A DNA stretch of 64,000 bases from Cepaea nemoralis (taxonomy: Eukaryota > Mollusca > Gastropoda > Stylommatophora > Helicidae): contig JACEFZ010013234.1 of assembly GCA_014155875.1 (NCBI GenBank), forward strand, positions 265,001 to 329,000, read 5' to 3'. Of this stretch, positions 58,801 through 64,000 are shown one piece after another. The notes under the pieces are model-generated. The model made no database searches. It was not told the DNA's origin and was given only the letters and a program-made list of their open reading frames with translations. The position numbers and the translations under genes were made by a program. Within the stretch, counting starts at the first letter, position 1. The number at the start of each line of letters is the position of its first letter.

Positions 58801-59212
58801 CGTAGACCGCTAAAGGAAACTTCATAGCATGGTACCCATGTCCACCTACTGGTGTTGATCCTGGGATGGAGGAACCTCCAACTGCTCCCTCAGTTTCTCC
58901 ATTAGATTGACTCTTCAACTCGAGTTCCCTCATCCGGTACTCGTGCTCCCTTTTCTGTGCTTCCTGTTCAGCTTCTAATTTCCTAGCTGCTTGCTCAGCT
59001 TCAAATTTCCTAGCTGCTTGCTCAGCTTCCAATTTCCTAGCTGCTTGCTCAGCTTCCCTTCTCAATTCCAACTCGGCCTTTCGCTCTTCCCGTTCCGCTT
59101 GACGATACTCTCTCTCCACTTCCTGTATGTAATCCGTTAGAGAAGACCCAGCCAATCCCATTTCTTCCCCCCTTGCCTTTAATTCTAACGTGCTAAGTTT
59201 AGGGGTGGCCAT
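55739..59212 (-). CDS. Gag-protease-integrase polyprotein, RT start, of the Gmr1-like element
   Basis: A 1157-codon frame from MATPKLS (start chosen at 59212; an in-frame ATG 23 codons earlier lies in leader-like sequence). Order: coiled coil with AARKLEAEQ repeated three times (residues 55-90); capsid 130-300 with a SCAN-like C-terminal part (ELMVVDQLKKQM); two CCHC zinc knuckles (C360-x2-C-x4-H-x4-C, C423 likewise); protease DTG at 490-492 with ILGC at 557-560; integrase zinc region H662/H665, H672, C702, C705; integrase core D735, D794, E830 (D-35-E) with YHPQANGQVERFNG; a GPF module at 971; then RT N-terminus (PYNAGVVLLRKPSG, 1125-1138). The proteins pack RNA, mature and insert the cDNA. 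The frame runs out at 55739 because of a lesion near residue 1139. Confidence 0.93.
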   Translation of the reverse strand: MATPKLSTLELKARGEEMGLAGSSLTDYIQEVEREYRQAEREERKAELELRREAEQAARKLEAEQAARKFEAEQAARKLEAEQEAQKREHEYRMRELELKSQSNGETEGAVGGSSIPGSTPVGGHGYHAMKFPLAVYEEDKEKIDQYLQRFEAMSVAMGLERNKSNLKLSQGLRGTGYEVYTRLPPGHENNYDELKTALLKRFEVTSHTYRKKFRAAKREPGELFAAYSLRLKSYLHKWMDLAGFAHDYESLEELMVVDQLKKQMSKPLRTFLGEQGAEHIDLVNKLAERFVEVHGEAGENLSTNTKSQEKHDKKKAKNSGTKKWEPYVHKSEDSSEKKKEGSKSTSSSTPKRPWSDKWCSICKSPSHNTRDCKSKAKNPHFAACQVTSKEVVTENAKVNKEARHQESSFKSNNRKSRTGKWCNQCQSNRHNAIDCREKSGDTQFVVCSGKPKVEPTEQVEAEEETPDQEKPPVVELVEVNGHQVECLYDTGLDGEAVISADLVHPEQFTGETLDIQPAQKSAVTMKLPIANVEIRSRYVTGTIKAAVLTDPIFPVILGCRYVFLGMPREPIHMGAMQTRFQTKTEEADAIVTNPMPGELLTAQSEDDTLRPCYKKLQKSADPPGRGQYYMKNRILYRRAGRGDNLYGQLVVPKAHRSQILHMGHTISFSGHMGIAATMQRISCHYYWPGMTDDVRRYVKSCPECQRVAPKHWTAPVMLGEMPIMNSPFERVAIDIVGPLPRTRKRNMYILTMVDCCTMWGEAIPLTTIDSKRVADALMEAFTRLGFPDQILTDNGSQFCVKLMEEVFRVFHSNHIHTSPYHPQANGQVERFNGTLMTMLRKLAQEKPDRWDEYIPAALFAYREVPHGSTGLPPATLLFGRPIKGPLEAMLRSWTEEGTSEEVISSYQYVEELKEKLHKGWTLANQNLKKARKRHAAYYNRRSKERSLEVGDKVLLLLPTGNNKLEIGWQGPFPVERVISRTNYQIRIRGKSKIFHINLLRKYEERPGDKAAHLMAMAVAVETEVGTSEGREYPLVHQETYRDVQVNPDLTSQERERITQVFKSHKEILTDKPGRTRLVEFEMTLTTQEPVRQKVYPVPFSKEKALEEEIKKLLEDDVIAPSTSPYNAGVVLLRKPSGEQSYTVSGGTFAESHSAIR

Positions 59213-59459
59213 TATACAGAGAGGTAAGCTAGCAGGTCTAGTACAATATAACTGCAAATTACTATACCGATATATGAACAAGTACTATAAATCTAGATAT
59301 TACCACACACAGTACATTCACTCAGTGACAAGAGTAGAATCAGGACCACAGACCTATGCAGACGTGTGAAGTGTGAACAGGTAAGATATTAGTCCTAACC
59401 CCTATCCACATTCACTCTAGCTGGATTCTCCAAACTGATATCTCCCTCCTATAACTAAG

Positions 59460-59650
59460 GATCCCGTGTCAAAAGACCCCGTTGTCAGAAGATCCCACTG
59501 TCAAAGGTTCCTGCTTGCAGGAGATCTCGCTGTCCAAGGATTCCGTTTACGGGAGATCCCGCTGTCCAAAGATCACGTTTACGAGAGATCCCGCTGTCCA
59601 AAGATCACGTTTACGATAGATCCCGCTGTCCAAAGATTCCGTTTACGAGC
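59460..59650 (-). repeat. 32-bp leader repeats next to the primer site
   Basis: Four clear 32-bp units (starts at 59528, 59560, 59592, 59624 on the plus strand, each with cgctgtccaaagatcacgtt-type sequence) and two to three degenerate ones. The last unit runs straight into the primer-binding site; each unit includes gtttacgag, which is also the primer-site flank. Confidence 0.85.
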
Positions 59651-59655
59651 CCCCA
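59645..59655 (-). promoter_or_regulatory. primer-binding site of the Gmr1-like element
   Basis: On the minus strand TGGGGGCTCGT, four bases after the LTR. It is complementary to the tRNA-Pro 3' end over 11 bases and then diverges into the leader repeat. Confidence 0.75.
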
Positions 59656-59659
59656 ATAA

Positions 59660-61703
59660 TGTCGTGTCCTCCTTTAAAGTGTCGTCCCTGGAGTGAGGAG
59701 ATCCGACACCCACATTATAATATTATTTTTTTTCCCCCTCAATATTCTGGAGAATCCACCAGCTTCCGTCCAACACACTCCATCAGCCTATGGACACCTT
59801 TTCCTATCACTCTCACACTGTCGTACTATGCCCCCTTCTCATACTTCCCCAACGCAACATACTCAACAACTCTTGCTTCTAGAAATTAATAAAGATTAAT
59901 TTATTAAAATAAAAGTGTAACGTGTATGAGACGTGTATGCGAAGAAAATGTGTGACGTGTTCTATAAAGTGTGTAGACCTGTCTCTCAGACATCAACTCA
60001 GTCAGCTGATCACAGCAAAGATAGACCACAGCACGTTACGTCAGAACAAGTACGTCTCACCCGTTGCCGGAACCATCTTGCCGGATAATGCTTTGCCTCT
60101 GTAGACCTCTGGTAATCCAATTTCATGAACATCCGAAATAGACACCGGTGGTATTAACAGTTACTCATGGACCGGTTGCACTCTACACAATGTCCGTTCC
60201 TAACGTTCCTTAACAAACTGCACAAGTCTTTTGTAGTGTGTACGCAGTCATTAATGTTAAGTGTTAATGTGATTGATCCTCACTCGTGTCTATCTAGCCT
60301 CACGTATAATGTCTTGTGTTCTGTTACACGAGATTATATAACACTAGGTAACTATTAGACTGTTCTCATTTAGTTACTACTGTCTGATGCTGTGTGGTGC
60401 ATCAGTACGCATCACTCTCTTTGGTGAATCAACTTCCTTCTAGCTTTAGTTACGTTCTGTATGCAACTTTATTGATTGTTGAACTGGTGTTCTTCCGAAT
60501 GGGTTTTTTTTAAAAACTTGTTGAGTTTCCTTGGATCTGGTAGGGAACCTAGGATAGAAACAACACATCTGGTGATAGTACTAGTCACTGATCCTTTCGG
60601 CTGAGTGTAAGCCTATCACCTTGCTTAATGATCTTTAGCTAACTAGACTTAGTCATAGAGCAGATTAGCTACCCACCTAGAGTCGAATCAGGCTATGACA
60701 AAGGAAAAATATCAGCAAACAGAATGCGGAACCCCGCCCACCAGGGACACCTACGGGAGGATCCCAATTATCCCTCATTACTCAACTAGTAAAGCTTATC
60801 AACACTTCACTAATCTATTCTAGCTAACAGAGCCAAGTATCACTTCACTACTCTAGCTAGTTTCCACTAACAGTGCTAATCATCACACTATAGTTTAACA
60901 AGGCCACAGTCTATAGTAATTATAACGAATATATTATAATAAGTTATACCTTAAATGGCACTACTGCAGTCCTATAAATCATATCTACATCTGCCATATA
61001 GGCACGTGTAAAATTAAGTCACTAATTAACACACGGTAGATATTATTTCCACTAAGCACTGCAGTGCCCTGGCACTCTAACTAAAGCATTATTCAAGTCC
61101 ACCCTAGTTGATCTCAACTCGAGTTTATATCGCAAACTACCAAAGTTGGCCACGTGACGTTATCCTTTACTCCCCCACACAGGTGGCACAGTGGCAAATC
61201 ATCCCCTGTCAAGAACTATTTTCCTGGCTTAAATCCTGTCAAAGTTGTCAGTAATTGCCTAGATTCTCAAAACAAGCCAGCTAGTTTCTGTAAACTCCCA
61301 ACAAAGAGTTTCGATACCAAGCTGCCAATCATCTTGATGTTCCGGAAACCAAGAATTGACAGATGCACTGTTTTCCGTACTAGGTACTTCCGTTTTACAT
61401 CTGCCCCTGTGATCTCACGGCTTCCATCTGCATTCAAATGTTGACAAACTTGTCACTCTTCTGTTCCGTGGTGACAATCCCAGCAGCCATTTCCGTCTGA
61501 TGTCCGTCAGTATAGATGACAAACGGAACCATTCCATATCCTTCTCCCTCACCACCAAATGTGTTTATGGGCTGACACGATGTAACCTGTACAACTGTGT
61601 TTACTCTGTTAGTACAAATAGATGTCGCTGGTCGATCGTCCGCTTAATCCGAAAATCCTCTGTAATAATCAACCGGATAAACACACGGTTTCATTTTGTG
61701 ACA
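59660..61703 (-). repeat. 5' LTR of the Gmr1-like element
   Basis: 2044 bp, upstream LTR in element orientation (minus strand). Near-identical to 52584-54627; seen differences include 60309, 60450 and the T run near 60508. Unusually long for Gypsy. No long protein frame on the coding strand. Confidence 0.95.
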
Positions 61704-62125
61704 TATGCCATATAGAGAGTTGACCATAGTCTTGTGTGATGATGTATGCCATATAGAGAGTTGACCATAGTCTTGTGTGATGATGTATGCCATATAGAGA
61801 GTTGACCATAGTCTTGTGTGATGAAAGTATGTCATATAGAGAGTTGACCATAGTCTTGTGTGATAATGTATGTCATATAGAGAGTTGACCATGGTCTTGT
61901 GTGATAAAGTATGTCATATAGAGAGTTGACCATAGTCTTGTGTGATGAAGTATGTCATATAGAGAGTTGACCATAGTCTTGTGTGATGAAGTATGCCATA
62001 CGGAGAGTTGACCATAGTCTTGTGTGATGATGTATGCCATATAGAGAGTTGACCATAGTCTTGTGTGATAAAGTATGCCATATAGAGTTGACCATAGTCT
62101 TGTGTGATAAAGTATGCCATATAGA
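61704..62125. repeat. 41-bp satellite array, right part
   Basis: About ten more copies of the unit seen at 42425-43149, starting with the tatgc target duplication. Some copies lack 2 bp (62080-62125). Confidence 0.95.
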
Positions 62126-62790
62126 GTTAACCATTATCTTTCTTGGGTAGACTCATCCAATCCGCCTACCACACCCCGGGGAAAAAGATTCAACAGATGC
62201 AGCACGCTTTCTATACCCAAGCATGCCACTCTGCACGAAGCATATCCGTCCTCAACCCTCCTGTCATGCCCCGTGAGTCTGACATAATCACCTCATCCGT
62301 GCGCCGTCTATCCCCCAGCCAGCGGAACTCCGCCTCCACTAGATGCTGTGGTATCATATGCCAGGGTCTCCTTACTAAAAACGGACCACCAATCTCCCTT
62401 TCCTCCTAGCACAGAGCCATCCTCGCACAGATCACGTGACCCAGACGCAAACTTTAACCTACCATATATTATATAATGTACGTATCTGGGAACCACGGTA
62501 TTTTAGAGGCTAGGCGCCAGCCTATTGACCTGCTGATCGTGTCTTCAAATCTGCAATTACGAGGAATGTTTAACAATTGAACTGAGCTCTCAGGTCATCC
62601 CAGTCTAAAATGGACACCAGGAAATGTTTAGGAAGTAAAGGCGGCAGGCGTGCCCACATCACCCACCAATTGGTCTATACAAATATGGGTTTAGCACCAT
62701 ATGTCCAATGTACCCACGGCGTGCAAAAGCGTATTTACTTATTTCACGTACGTACTTATCTTATAGGAATACCACGGACAGACAGACAGA
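62126..62790. other. intron or intergenic, nothing recognised
   Basis: No vWA continuation exon was found here. A small gacagacagaca run at 62776-62790 precedes the SINE. Confidence 0.45.
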
Positions 62791-62950
62791 GGGAGACTTC
62801 GTGGCGAAGTGGTCATGCCGTTTAACTCGGGCTCCGAAGGTTGTGCGTTCGAGTCCGGGTCGCGTCCTTCGGTTCACGAGTTAAATTTTCGGAGACTCCT
62901 GTGGGTCGTCGCTAGAGCTACGGAGTTCTTGCTTTGTGCGACGCTTGAGT
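62791..62950 (+). mobile_element. tRNA-derived SINE, family A, copy 2
   Basis: A box TGGCGAAGTGG and B box CGTTCGAGTCC, then cggagactcctgtgggtcg and gctacggagttcttgctttg, as at 5355-5520. The copies differ at about 15% of sites in the head. Confidence 0.75.
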
Positions 62951-63221
62951 TAACTTTATATCTACTGTTCACTCCAATGAAGTTATGGACAAGACAGGAA
63001 AAGGGGAATTCATGAGGGCAGAATAATAAACAAGCTAGTGTTTGCAGAAAAATACAACAAATGTATGGGCGGTGTCGACCACTTCGGTCAACTGAGTGTA
63101 AGACCCACATAGATTATCAACCTTCCAGACAAAGACTCTTGCAGAGGTCTACAGCTACAACTTCAACCCCAAGTAATGAAGGAGACAGCTCAGACTTCAA
63201 CTAGAGGTCAGAATTTACAAA

Positions 63222-63368
63222 TACTTTTTCTTCTTCTGCGTTCATCTTTTTTTTTTTTTTTTTTTGGACTTGATTGCGTTGTGCCTGTTTACAGCAGAGC
63301 TGTGTTCTTGCACCGTTAGGCCGACACATCCAACTTCTGCGAACATTTGTTGAGTGGGTTAACCTTAT
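63222..63368 (-). repeat. short interspersed repeat, family D, copy 2
   Basis: Matches 25490-25640, with a longer T run (A run on the minus strand, 63248-63266) and a (TTC) end. This copy is not attached to a LINE. Confidence 0.65.
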
Positions 63369-63494
63369 ATACCCAAATACCCAATATATAATATAAATAT
63401 AACCAAATACTAATTACTAATATCACAGACACAACACACCAAACAAAAACCACAACACAGTGTAGAAATGAACAATGTTTATTTTTCATTTTCC

Positions 63495-64000
63495 AAGATG
63501 GCCGTCATGATCATGTGACAAATTTGCATAAAACATATATATTTATGCGTAACAACCATTCATAACAGTACTCTGAAAATTTCAACCCCCTACGTTCAAT
63601 TTTAAATTTTTAGTGAATTTAATTTGAAAACCAGTCATGTTTTAAAAAATCCGCAAACACCCTTGGTAATCGGAGACAATAATGCTCCAGATTGTTGGTC
63701 AACAAAGTGTTCCGTGTAAATTAGTGCTCATATTGAGCTTATTTTATTCATTGCCAACCATGTCGCTAACATTTTATAGCTTTTACTTTGAAAACATTCA
63801 CTAAAAAATATGAAAAGATGATGGTTTTAAAACATCATCTAATTATTCTATAAATAGCCATACAAATTCAAGATGGCCGTCATGATCATGTGACAAATTT
63901 GCATAAAACATATATATTTATGCGTAACAACCATTCACAACAGTGCTCTGAAAATTTCAACACCCTGCGTTCGTTTTTAAATTTTTAGTGAATTTAATTT
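63495..64000. repeat. tandem duplication with 375-bp period
   Basis: caagatggccgtcatgatca at 63494 returns at 63869 and the copies stay almost identical to the window edge. At least 1.3 units of what may be a longer satellite running out of the window. Confidence 0.9.

Larger units (their letters stand above)
52584..61703 (-). mobile_element. Gmr1-like Ty3/Gypsy retrotransposon (IN before RT)
   Basis: 9120 bp with 2044-bp LTRs (52584-54627 and 59660-61703), ends TG...CA, and a 5-bp target duplication tatgc (52579-52583 and 61704-61708). Coding is on the minus strand with the order Gag, protease, integrase, RT, RNase H. Placing integrase before RT is the feature of Gmr1-like Gypsy elements (copia-like pol order). 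The LTRs differ at only a handful of positions in 2 kb, so the insertion is very recent. Two frame lesions in RT/RNase H make the copy defective as read. Confidence 0.93.

Noticed and set aside
52584..61703. Endogenous retrovirus with envelope
   Set aside because: No open frame follows RNase H before the LTR (only about 65 bp), so it is a retrotransposon without an envelope gene.

Overview
This window is eukaryotic, repeat-dominated animal DNA, most likely from a mollusc and probably a gastropod. The evidence is split coding exons with GT/AG junctions, a nuclear tRNA-Ser gene, tRNA-derived SINEs, TTAGGG-type telomeric repeats, and a mixture of hAT, Penelope-like, RNase H-bearing LINE and long-LTR Ty3/Gypsy elements. 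The taxon is an inference; no species-specific marker was recognised.

Layout. 1-2240 is a 16-bp satellite. 2241-6090 is mixed repeats: a LINE 3' end, a dispersed repeat block, a tetranucleotide tract, a 49-bp array and a SINE. 6091-11455 is a 5.4-kb, 52-bp satellite. 11626-11818 is an interstitial telomeric tract whose orientation flips from TTAGGG to CCCTAA. 13148-16192 is a 5'-truncated RNase H LINE split by an antisense Penelope-like element with a GIY-YIG domain. 16264-16345 is an intact tRNA-Ser(UGA). 16503-18600 holds tRNA-Asp-like pseudo-tRNAs and a block duplicated from 3011-3720. 19121-21265 is a complete but decayed hAT transposon with terminal inverted repeats and an 8-bp target duplication. 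21480-22290 is a LINE nested in a LINE. 24511-25260 is a SINE split by a LINE insertion. 25660-30135 is a near-full-length but inactivated LINE (APE endonuclease, RT, RNase H). 30136-35970 is SINEs, microsatellites and minisatellites.

Host gene. Three plus-strand exons (36504-36620, 37819-38023, 41989-42144) join in phase and encode a transmembrane segment, a serine-rich linker and the start of a copine/RGLG-type von Willebrand A domain with a DxSxS metal site. The 3' part of the gene lies beyond the window. Its last visible intron carries a 41-bp satellite (42425-43149, resuming at 61704-62125) into which two LTR retrotransposons inserted with target sites one base apart.

The two LTR elements are the most interesting content. 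43150-52572 is a non-autonomous element with unusually long LTRs (about 3.3 kb each), a tRNA-Pro-type primer-binding site and about 2.8 kb of essentially non-coding interior. 52584-61703 (minus strand) is a very young Ty3/Gypsy element with 2044-bp LTRs. Its polyprotein order is Gag-protease-integrase-RT-RNase H, with integrase before RT, and its capsid resembles a SCAN domain. That is the hallmark architecture of the Gmr1-like group. It carries a short deletion/frameshift in RT and a second frameshift before RNase H, so this copy looks inactive although its LTRs are almost identical.
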